A DNA stretch of 9,023 nt from JADFNO01 sp965369945 (lineage in GTDB: Bacteria > Planctomycetota > Phycisphaerae > Phycisphaerales > SM1A02), in NCBI GenBank assembly GCA_965369945.1, contig CBDUST010000188.1:1-9023 (forward strand), in the 5' to 3' direction. The notes beneath the pieces were generated by a model that searched no databases, had not been told where the DNA came from, and was given only the letters and a program-made list of their open reading frames with translations. Shown in pieces: positions 1-5,878 of this stretch (its first letter is position 1; the number at the start of each line of letters is the position of its first letter). The position numbers and the translations under genes are program-made.

Positions 1-947
1 TTCCACGCACTCGTTAGGTCGTCGCGCAAGGACATCAAACGAAAGTCCCGGTAACGGCGGTCCAATGTCATCCATCGCGCCAGCCAATCCGCCCAAGGTC
101 GCAATGGCGCAGCATCCACCTCGTGCGACACAATCGCCCCGAATTTCTGCTCGCCGTTCGCCACGTCCACCGACGCCGCCGCAGAGCTTGTCGCGCCGTC
201 TACCGTCAAATGAATATCCGACCAGCCCGTTTGTTGTCGTATCAGCTGCAACGCCGTCTCTAGAACACCGTCGGGCTCGTTCAAAACGGCATGCACCAGA
301 TCAGTATCGCCCAACGGCTCCTGCGCTTGCCCCGCTACATCATTTGTGGCGGCATCGTCCAATACCAGTGCATCGATCGGCAACGTTGTCGTTTCATCCA
401 ACGACCGTAGCATCGCTTCACCCAACACAACCGGTGAGTTTTCCCCACACACGGGAGAGCTAGCACTCTCAACAATCGATTCCTCCGCTTCAGGATCGTT
501 CGGCATATTCGTTTCGCGTTGGACCTCCGGCGAAGCAGCGTCGTTGGTGCGTGGAATCGGCGTAGGATCGTCCCAATCCGCATCGCTCACAGCCCGTTCC
601 AGATCGCTCGCGGTCACCGGCTCAACCAACACCGCGTCGAATCCGTTCGCCGCAGGCACTTGTGCATCGGATGACACGACCACGACAAATCGAATCGACG
701 GATCAAGCCGCCTGAAAGCCTCGACCGTGTTCGGGCCGTATGATTCAACAAGGTCCAGCGGCGCAACCACCGCTGCAACCGGTTCAGCTGACGTAGCGCT
801 CGTCACCTCGCCAACCGCATCGAACAACGTCTCGGCGCCGATCACCCGGCGTGTCATGTCGCGCGCGAGGCGTTGCTGCTGACTGGCGTCGCCGACAATG
901 ACGACGCGGCTTCGCGGGGCTCTGGCTCTAGGAGGCACCGTACTCAT
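1..947 (-). CDS. Probable diguanylate cyclase with degenerate receiver and GAF-like domains (C-terminus outside window)
   Basis: The frame is open from ATG at 947 to the window edge, giving 315 residues with no stop. The start overlaps the upstream stop as ATGA and has AGGA nine bases upstream, so translation is probably coupled. Residues 14-120 look like a receiver fold (strands VVIVGD, AAVVAP, RFVVVVSS, AVLVEPV), but the phosphoacceptor Asp after strand 3 is replaced (VVAPLDL) and the usual Lys of the KP motif is Glu (VEPV), so phosphorylation is unlikely. Residues 121-215 are an acidic, low-complexity linker. Residues 216-292 resemble a GAF-type sensor segment (LETALQLIRQQTGW, KFGAIV). Residues 293-315 form a helix ending in LRDDLTSAW, which matches the D-x-LTG-x-x-N start of GGDEF domains. 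The cyclase assignment depends on this last short match because the GG(D/E)EF signature lies outside the window. A histidine kinase is less likely. Confidence 0.75.
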   Translation of the reverse strand, partial: MSTVPPRARAPRSRVVIVGDASQQQRLARDMTRRVIGAETLFDAVGEVTSATSAEPVAAVVAPLDLVESYGPNTVEAFRRLDPSIRFVVVVSSDAQVPAANGFDAVLVEPVTASDLERAVSDADWDDPTPIPRTNDAASPEVQRETNMPNDPEAEESIVESASSPVCGENSPVVLGEAMLRSLDETTTLPIDALVLDDAATNDVAGQAQEPLGDTDLVHAVLNEPDGVLETALQLIRQQTGWSDIHLTVDGATSSAAASVDVANGEQKFGAIVSHEVDAAPLRPWADWLARWMTLDRRYRDFRLMSLRDDLTSAW

Positions 948-1441
948 TCATCGGGTTCCTGATTCTCGTCGCCAAGCAACATCGCGATCTCCTCGCGCGT
1001 GACCTGTGGGTCCAGCGTCTCGGAGTTCGCCTCTTCTACGTCGTCGTGTGGCTGACCGTTCGCCGGAGCACCAACGCGCCCCAATACCTCATCGCCCTTC
1101 GCCTCAGCAATACAACGCAATACGCCGTCTTCAAACGACCACACGCCTGCGGTCGGAAGGTATTGCCTGATCGCCCCCAACATGCCGCTGAAATTCGACC
1201 ATTGGCTGGGTTCGACCACGACCAAGCTGGCGCCATCAACGCTGCTGAGCCCCCAGGCGATGCGTGACGACCGAGCCCGCTCCAATAGGCAAAGCTCAAC
1301 CATCGCCATAAGCGGATCGCCGGCAATCAGCGCGTGCCACTGGCGCTGCTCCAATTGTGATCGAAGCCCTTCATCGACGCCCGCCGCATTGGGAGCGAGC
1401 ACTACACAATTCGTCCGACCGGCGGTCGATTCCATACTCAT
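944..1441 (-). CDS. Hypothetical 165-residue protein, possible degenerate receiver, in murG operon
   Basis: I do not recognise this protein. Residues 11-105 alternate predicted strands and helices (NCVVLAP, WHALIAGD, SLVVVEP, TAGVWSFEDG) in a pattern like a response-regulator receiver. No acidic pocket, phosphoacceptor Asp or conserved Lys can be placed, so it would be a pseudo-receiver at best. Residues 115-145 are a polar, acidic linker. The C-terminus VTREEIAMLLGDE (147-159) is a short amphipathic helix that resembles the LSQxEIDALL peptide at the N-terminus of FliM, which binds CheY; this is only a visual likeness. The gene begins 89 bases after the murG stop and overlaps the next gene by four bases, so it is probably translated with the diguanylate cyclase-like protein and may work with it. 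The start is uncertain: ATG at 1441 has only a distant AAGG (12 bases) and a second ATG lies at codon 3. Confidence 0.8.
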   Translation of the reverse strand: MSMESTAGRTNCVVLAPNAAGVDEGLRSQLEQRQWHALIAGDPLMAMVELCLLERARSSRIAWGLSSVDGASLVVVEPSQWSNFSGMLGAIRQYLPTAGVWSFEDGVLRCIAEAKGDEVLGRVGAPANGQPHDDVEEANSETLDPQVTREEIAMLLGDENQEPDE

Positions 1442-1530
1442 TCGCGATCCATGCCTTGGGAGCCAGGCGGATACACCATTCTAGCCGCTGCCGGTCGATT
1501 CGGAGCCTCTGCTCTTGGCAAATTGATACG

Positions 1531-2637
1531 TCATTGGAACTGATCTGCCAAAAGGAGCTTGGCGATCTCCTGCGCTCCGTCTGCCGGCTCATGGGATTGC
1601 AGCGCTGTCCGCATTGCCTCGCGACGCGCTTGGTCCCCCATCAGCGCCAGAAGCGTCGGGCCGACCTCAGCCACGTTCTGCAGAGCATCGATCCGGTCGA
1701 CTTGGACGATCGCCCCGCCTGTGGCGACCATCGGCTCGGCATTACGCCGCTGATGCAGATCCTTGTGATAAGGGTACGGCATGAAAAACGTCGGCCTCGC
1801 ATTGGCCCAGGCTTCAGCTACCGAACTCGCTCCCGCCCGACTCACCGCCAAGTCAGCCGCGCCCCACGCCAGCCCCATGCAGTTGGTAAACGATTCAACC
1901 ACAGCCGAGATCTGCGCCTCGGTATACGCTCGGCGAACTTCATCCACTGCCGAGTGCCCCGCAAGGTGATACACCTGCCAATCAACGAAGGCCTTTCCAT
2001 GTTCCATCGCCAATCGCGGCACGAAACTGTTGATGCTGCCTGCACCCTGTGATGCGCCCGTTACCAACAGCGTGTTCTTAGCTGGATCAAGACCCAGCCG
2101 CTGGCGACATGTCGCTATATCGCACGACGCCACAGCGTTGCGCCGAATCGGCATACCGACGCGCTGATGCTCGAAGCCGGCTCCCGGTTGAATGTCGATT
2201 GCTGACAACACGTGGTCACAGCGACGGGCAATCAGTCGATTCGCCTTGCCCGGCGGATCGTCGAGGTTGACCAGCGTAACGTTGACGCCGCGCATCTTCG
2301 CTGCGGCCACCACTGGCGCACTTACAAATCCACCTAGTGAGATGACGTCGAGCACGTTCTCGCGTTCGATCAATACGCCTGCGATTCGTTTCGTTTGACG
2401 ATAATCGTTCAGGAAACGGAGTAGACGTAGCGGCCGAACGGAGAACCCTGAGGCCGGCATTGGCTCGTACGCTGCTCCTGCATCCGACAACATCGCCGCG
2501 TCTATTGCCCGGTTGGAGCAAGCGAACAGGCAGCGAGCCGACGGTTCTAGCTCAGCGAATCGTTCGGCAATAGCCAGGCCGGGGCTGATGTGCCCGCCTG
2601 ATCCACCGCCGGCAAACAAGAACGTCCGTCCGGCCAC
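1531..2637 (-). CDS. murG: UDP-GlcNAc:lipid I N-acetylglucosaminyltransferase MurG
   Basis: MurG transfers GlcNAc from UDP-GlcNAc to lipid I on the inner membrane face, making lipid II for peptidoglycan. The 368 residues match the usual family length of about 350-370 and two-lobed GT-B fold. Visible motifs are the N-terminal glycine loop GGGSGGHISPG (10-20), GGFVSAPVVAAA (102-113), the second glycine loop GASQGAGSIN (194-203), and the donor site SRAGASSVAEAW (266-277) with HQRRNAE (295-301). The start is GTG at 2637, which shares its G with the ftsW stop (TAGTG) and leaves only nine residues before the glycine loop. The frame stays open far upstream inside ftsW, but that extension is a shadow. 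Two loops are unusual: the HEQN acceptor-loop motif reads VNLD (123-126), and the common GNPVR reads GMPIR (161-165). Placement directly after ftsW supports MurG over other GT28 enzymes. Confidence 0.93.
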   Translation of the reverse strand: MAGRTFLFAGGGSGGHISPGLAIAERFAELEPSARCLFACSNRAIDAAMLSDAGAAYEPMPASGFSVRPLRLLRFLNDYRQTKRIAGVLIERENVLDVISLGGFVSAPVVAAAKMRGVNVTLVNLDDPPGKANRLIARRCDHVLSAIDIQPGAGFEHQRVGMPIRRNAVASCDIATCRQRLGLDPAKNTLLVTGASQGAGSINSFVPRLAMEHGKAFVDWQVYHLAGHSAVDEVRRAYTEAQISAVVESFTNCMGLAWGAADLAVSRAGASSVAEAWANARPTFFMPYPYHKDLHQRRNAEPMVATGGAIVQVDRIDALQNVAEVGPTLLALMGDQARREAMRTALQSHEPADGAQEIAKLLLADQFQ

Positions 2638-3788
2638 TAGTCTGGACCTGTTACCGCGTGCGCTTCGGCAACCTGCGCCGCATTGGTTCGATCCATCGAT
2701 ACCAGCAAACCCACACAAAACGCCGTCAGCGCCCAGCCGGTTCCACCTGACGATAACAGCGGCAGCGCGATGCCCTTGGTCGGCACCAATCCCGTCACGA
2801 CCGCGATGTTGATCAACGCTTGAAGGCCGATCGTTGCCAGAATCCCCAACCCAAGTAGCCGTGAGAACGCGTCCGCCGCTCGCCGAATGATCGTCAGACC
2901 GCACAACAATAACCCCGCGTAGAGACTGATCACGACGACCGCGCCGATCAACCCCAACTCCTCGCAGATGACCGCGAAGATGAAGTCGGTCGTATCTTCG
3001 GGCAGGTATCCGAATTTCTGCACGCCGTTGCCGAGCCCTCGCCCCGCCAGACCACCGCCTGCAACGGCCGCCATCGATTGAATCATGTGATAGCCGATGC
3101 CTTGCGGGTCTTGATAGGGATCGAGAAACGCGCGGAGCCGATCGAGGCGATAGGGGCTGGCCAAGAGCGCCGCGCCCACTGCGACAACTGCCGGCGGAAC
3201 GAGCAACCCGGCATGCCACAACTTCGCGCCACCAGCTACCAGTACGATGACCGCGACCATGGCGATCAACACTGCCGTGCCGAGGTCCTCCGTTACGATC
3301 AACGCGCACACGACACCCACCAATAGCATCGGCGGGACGAATCCTCGCCACAACTTCCCCATTGCGCTCGCTCGTTTGGCTGCGTACCACGCGAGGACCA
3401 CAATCAAAGCCCACTTCGCGACTTCGCTGGGTTGAAAACCGATCGGCCCAAGAGTGATCCAACGCCGTGCACCGTTCACTTCGCGACCAATGCCCGGCAC
3501 ATGCACCGCTACCAACAACACCAACGAACCAACCACGATCCACGGCACCGGCGAAGCGAAACCGCGAGCCTTGTACAGTCGATGCAGCGGGATGCGCGAC
3601 CCGATCAATAGCATCAACAACGCCACGAGCGCCAGAACCGTCGGACGACCGAGCAGCACCTGCTTCAGATCGATCGCCCGTTGCGGATCGACCGTCAATC
3701 CCGCTGAGTTGACCATCACCACGCCCAACGTCAGCAGCGCAAAAACGATCAGCACCAGTCCATGTCCCGGCCGCATCATCCTCGGCAT
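2637..3788 (-). CDS. ftsW: SEDS-family peptidoglycan glycosyltransferase FtsW
   Basis: FtsW polymerises lipid II into glycan strands at the division septum together with a class B penicillin-binding protein. The 383 residues form about ten hydrophobic helices, the usual length and topology for SEDS proteins. Diagnostic motifs are NGARRWITLGPIGFQPSEVAK in the region 105-125, EDLGTAVL (167-174), RLRAFLDP (217-224), YLPEDTTDFIFAVICEELG (261-279), which carries the essential Asp of the family at D268, and VPTKGIALPLLSSGG (335-349). FtsW is preferred over RodA because murG follows directly and because of the TDFIFA-EELG context; RodA remains a minor alternative. The ATG at 3788 has a weak AGG five bases upstream, and ATG codons 4 and 5 are alternatives. 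It appears to be the first gene of the operon, as no other cell-wall gene lies upstream in the window. Confidence 0.94.
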   Translation of the reverse strand: MPRMMRPGHGLVLIVFALLTLGVVMVNSAGLTVDPQRAIDLKQVLLGRPTVLALVALLMLLIGSRIPLHRLYKARGFASPVPWIVVGSLVLLVAVHVPGIGREVNGARRWITLGPIGFQPSEVAKWALIVVLAWYAAKRASAMGKLWRGFVPPMLLVGVVCALIVTEDLGTAVLIAMVAVIVLVAGGAKLWHAGLLVPPAVVAVGAALLASPYRLDRLRAFLDPYQDPQGIGYHMIQSMAAVAGGGLAGRGLGNGVQKFGYLPEDTTDFIFAVICEELGLIGAVVVISLYAGLLLCGLTIIRRAADAFSRLLGLGILATIGLQALINIAVVTGLVPTKGIALPLLSSGGTGWALTAFCVGLLVSMDRTNAAQVAEAHAVTGPD

Positions 3789-3827
3789 ATCGGCCTGAGC
3801 GACCGCCGATCGTCAGATTTGCCCGGC

Positions 3828-3849
3828 GCGCGGCACAACTTGTGCGCGC
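3828..3849. promoter_or_regulatory. Imperfect palindrome upstream of ftsW
   Basis: The arms GCACAA (3833-3838) and TTGTGC (3840-3845) are perfectly complementary around one central base. They extend by GCGC (3828-3831) and GCGC (3846-3849) after one extra base in the left arm. The element is centred about 50 bases upstream of the ftsW start, where an operator or a 5' leader hairpin could sit. The one-base centre fits a protein-binding palindrome better than an RNA hairpin. Function is inference. Confidence 0.3.
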
Positions 3850-3871
3850 AACCAAGGCACTCACCGCCGAG

Positions 3872-3975
3872 TCGCAGAGAACGCAGAGGGTAATAAACCA
3901 CAGATGAACACGGATGAGCACAGAGGGTTAGGAGAACATTGAAACACAGCGGACCACGGAAGATCACGGAGACTC
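3872..3975. repeat. Three blocks of 10-base-period repeats
   Basis: Block 1 (3872-3890) reads CGCAGAGAA CGCAGAGGG. Block 2 (3899-3927) holds three consecutive units, CACAGATGAA, CACGGATGAG and CACAGAGGG. Block 3 (3944-3975) has the related units CCACGGAAGA and TCACGGAGAC. From memory, tracts with this wording recur in intergenic DNA of planctomycetes and several other phyla and often yield spurious proteins when translated on the opposite strand. They lie 84-187 bases upstream of the ftsW start. No coding function is seen. Confidence 0.7.
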
Positions 3976-4002
3976 AGATAGGGAGAAAGAAAAAGGGGCT
4001 GA

Positions 4003-4152
4003 GAGTCAGGGATCAGAAGTTCGAAGACTCCAAGCGTCAGGTCTCATGCCACAGGCCTTCTGTTTCCCCTTGATGCCACGATGCCAACTTCTTATGTCTA
4101 CTACGACGAAAATGGAGATGGCAAATCCGAAGTGACCAACGACAGCCGCTGA
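4003..4152 (+). pseudogene. Possible 3' relic of a gene with a calcium-loop motif
   Basis: This frame is open from just after a stop at 4000-4002 to TGA at 4150-4152. Its last 24 codons read like the end of a real protein: MPTSYVYYDENGDGKSEV, then TNDSR. DENGDGKSEVTN has the D-x-N-x-D-G spacing of EF-hand or dockerin-type calcium loops found in secreted proteins. There is no ribosome-binding site and no upstream coding sequence, and stops lie just before it. It may be a decayed remnant, or chance. Confidence 0.25.
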
Positions 4153-4168
4153 ACACATCAGGTGGCAC

Positions 4169-4199
4169 AAAAAAACCGGGTGCCAAGTTGGCACCCGGT
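4169..4199 (-). terminator. Rho-independent terminator of the lectin-like gene
   Basis: Read on the minus strand, an 11-base perfect stem (ACCGGGTGCCA at 4175-4185 with TGGCACCCGGT at 4189-4199) with a three-base loop is followed by seven T residues (4169-4175). It begins 30 bases after the stop codon at 4230 of the minus-strand secreted protein gene, as expected for its terminator. The T-run is on the minus-strand side only. Confidence 0.9.
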
Positions 4200-4229
4200 G
4201 AAGAACCGTGATATTGGTTGATCTAGTTG

Positions 4230-5432
4230 TTAGGGCAGTGTTTCAATGTGCGCCCGGTCCATTCTATCCTCCCATGGGAAGGCGAAGATGATGCCTACTT
4301 GACGAACCTCGTATCGAACGACCACTTGGTTAGCAGCCCCATCATTCACATAGTTCTCCGCAGGCCCGGGAGGCTCAAACGTCCTGACCTCATCTACGTT
4401 AAAGGAATGGCCTGCCGTACCAGCCACATCAAATTGACCCGTCGTGACGTTCAAGAACGAGACTGTGATTTCCAAACCGGGGGTGTTCGCCGACGATTCG
4501 AACGTCGCCTTGAGTAGCGATGGGCAGCAGTCTGGCGCCGTTGCGGCGAAATCCAGCGTGATCGGAGCTTCCGCTGGGAAGATTGTGATGCCATTGCGGT
4601 GAACCAGATCGACGTCATTCGATGTCAGAACGTCGTCGAGCGTACCCTCCACCAAGAATCCGCGGAAAATATTGTACCCGTCGAATTCGATTATCTCTCC
4701 TTGAGGATCAAGCACCGAGAGGTCAACGTCGTCGTAATAGGCCACCGTCCCTCCGTTTGAGTACAGGTCGAGCGCACCAATTGATGTAACACCGTCGCCA
4801 GTGCCGTCAAAGGCTCGGGTCGACCAAGCGTAACCGCCCCAACTGACTAATTCGTCGTCCGCGGTAAGGGGGGTGTTATCCGCGCCGTCATCATCCAGAA
4901 TTCCGTCACCGTTCAGGTCGATCCGTTGTTCGACAGTATCGGCATCAAGATTGATACGAATTTCGATTTCGAACCAAGTGTTAGTTGGGAAAGGTGCACC
5001 TGGCCAGACCGTGTCGAAATCGTCCGTAACCATTCCAGTGTCAGAATCGAACAGGGTTTGAACACTCCAGTTATATGGGCCAAAATCGTTATACGTGTTC
5101 TGCATGATGAAATACTGCTGGCCTGTGGCATTACTCGGAATGAACATCTTGACACTCATTCGCCAGTTGCCATCAGTCGGATTGCCCATTTGATTGACGG
5201 CGTCAATAAACACGCCGATGGCAATTGAGTGCGGCGCCGAGTCGGACTGCGCATTTGTTACAGTGCCGGCGACACCGCTGTCGGCATCCCAGCCATGCCA
5301 GCCGTTGATATTATGAAGCAGCGTGCCGTTCGCGTACCCGTCGAAGTCGTCGAAGAACTGCGCGTTGGCAGTATTGACACTCATGCCGACTGCAGCAGCC
5401 AGCATCAAACCAATAGTCGGAATTCGTGACAT
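4230..5432 (-). CDS. Secreted lectin-like protein with shared C-terminal domain
   Basis: This is a predicted exported protein of 400 residues. The signal peptide has an IPTIGLMLAAAVGM core and a likely cleavage site after ANA at residue 24. Residues 25-240 look like a concanavalin A/LamG-type beta sandwich (FFDDFDGYANGTLLHNINGW, then WRMSVKMFIPS, WFEIEIRINLDADTVEQRID, ALDLYSNGGTVAYYDDVDLS). A loop, DLNGDGILDDDG (172-183), has calcium-binding spacing. Residues 253-395 form a second domain that aligns with the end of the HAF-repeat protein encoded at 7315-8868, including FRGF, PAEAP-TLDF, ESSANT-GLE and RYEVR...FPW. I cannot name that domain. The start is well supported: AAGGAG lies nine bases before ATG. 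Binding of a surface or environmental polysaccharide is plausible but not shown; no catalytic residues are evident. The gene is probably monocistronic, with its own terminator and a candidate promoter. Confidence 0.88.
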   Translation of the reverse strand: MSRIPTIGLMLAAAVGMSVNTANAQFFDDFDGYANGTLLHNINGWHGWDADSGVAGTVTNAQSDSAPHSIAIGVFIDAVNQMGNPTDGNWRMSVKMFIPSNATGQQYFIMQNTYNDFGPYNWSVQTLFDSDTGMVTDDFDTVWPGAPFPTNTWFEIEIRINLDADTVEQRIDLNGDGILDDDGADNTPLTADDELVSWGGYAWSTRAFDGTGDGVTSIGALDLYSNGGTVAYYDDVDLSVLDPQGEIIEFDGYNIFRGFLVEGTLDDVLTSNDVDLVHRNGITIFPAEAPITLDFAATAPDCCPSLLKATFESSANTPGLEITVSFLNVTTGQFDVAGTAGHSFNVDEVRTFEPPGPAENYVNDGAANQVVVRYEVRQVGIIFAFPWEDRMDRAHIETLP

Positions 5433-5555
5433 AGCTTCCTACTCCTTCTTGTAGTGATGTGCTGATAGTTATCTCCAGCGAGTGCGGAGTGCTGCTGGAT
5501 ACATCGCTCGGCACGAAGGCCCGCCAGACCTCCCACCGCCGTGCTCCTCAAGCAG

Positions 5556-5584
5556 AATTTAGTGGATCGGGAATCGCTTTGCAA
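5556..5584 (-). promoter_or_regulatory. Candidate sigma-70-like promoter for the lectin-like gene
   Basis: On the minus strand TTGCAA (5584-5579) and TAAATT (5561-5556) are separated by 17 bases, each matching four of six consensus positions. This would give a leader of roughly 115 bases before the ATG at 5432. It lies just downstream of the FG-GAP-like relic, in otherwise non-coding DNA. Matches this weak occur by chance. Confidence 0.3.
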
Positions 5585-5635
5585 GGATATTCTGCGGTTG
5601 ATCCGTGACATCGTGCGTTCGGCTGCTCGCTGGTT

Positions 5636-5878
5636 CTAGCTGCTGATATGGCCAGCAATGACCATTTCGGCGCTGGTATCGATGTACTGGCGCATGACCC
5701 AGCCAAGAGTCGTTTCGCAGATCGCGACGGAAAAGCCGAAGCCGCCTCCGTTAGCACCGTCATTCGGCAGGGGCCTAGCAATCTGCCGGCCCGTTGTCGT
5801 GTCAGATAGTAGGTATGCGAAACCGGAGTACTGGCGGTACTCGTCCGCCCCGAAAATGGCGGCGGTGACACGGAGAAT
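5636..5878 (-). pseudogene. In-frame relic resembling an FG-GAP repeat protein
   Basis: Directly after the transporter stop (TGA at 5881-5879), the same frame runs on for 80 codons to TAG at 5638-5636. The peptide does not look random: SGFAYLLSDTTTGRQIARPL and then PNDGANGGGFGFSVAI match the phrasing of FG-GAP/integrin-alpha-like repeats in secreted bacterial proteins (SGSAYLFDTTTG, DGA-GDxFGYSVAI). The tail CETTLGWVMRQYIDTSAEMV departs from the family. It has no start codon or ribosome-binding site at its beginning; an internal ATG occurs only near codon 62. I read it as the surviving end of a secreted-protein gene whose front was lost when the transporter gene came to lie next to it. Readthrough of the transporter stop is a less likely alternative. 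Confidence 0.5.

Larger units (their letters stand above)
3789..4168. other. Intergenic region between ftsW operon and secreted-protein terminator
   Basis: These 380 bases contain no convincing complete gene. From left to right they hold the palindrome near ftsW, the 10-base-period repeats, a purine-rich stretch (3979-4015, GGGAGAAAGAAAAAGGGG followed by GAGAGTCAGGGATCAGAAG), and a possible plus-strand gene relic ending at 4152. The ftsW promoter should lie here, but I see no clear -35/-10 pair. Confidence 0.7.

Noticed and set aside
65..882. Plus-strand frames of 132 and 178 codons at the left edge
   Set aside because: They are antisense to the receiver/GAF protein, are low-complexity (Ser/Thr/Ala/Pro-rich) and show no family motifs.
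1442..1530. Internal promoter between murG and the 165-residue gene
   Set aside because: TAGAAT near 1483-1478 is a fair -10 box, but no -35 box lies at a workable distance and the genes look co-transcribed.
1531..3921. A 796-codon minus-strand frame covering both murG and ftsW
   Set aside because: Its first part is the alternative frame of ftsW and reads as Arg/Ser/Gly-rich noise. The MurG motifs begin only after the GTG at 2637, so the upstream part is a shadow.
3776..3967. A 63-codon minus-strand frame reading HPCSSVV-YYPLRSLRLGGE
   Set aside because: This is the familiar spurious translation of the 10-base-period repeats and runs into the ftsW start; not a protein.
3872..3975. CRISPR-like array
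   Set aside because: The repeat units are about 10 bases long and adjacent, with no regular spacers and no cas genes nearby.
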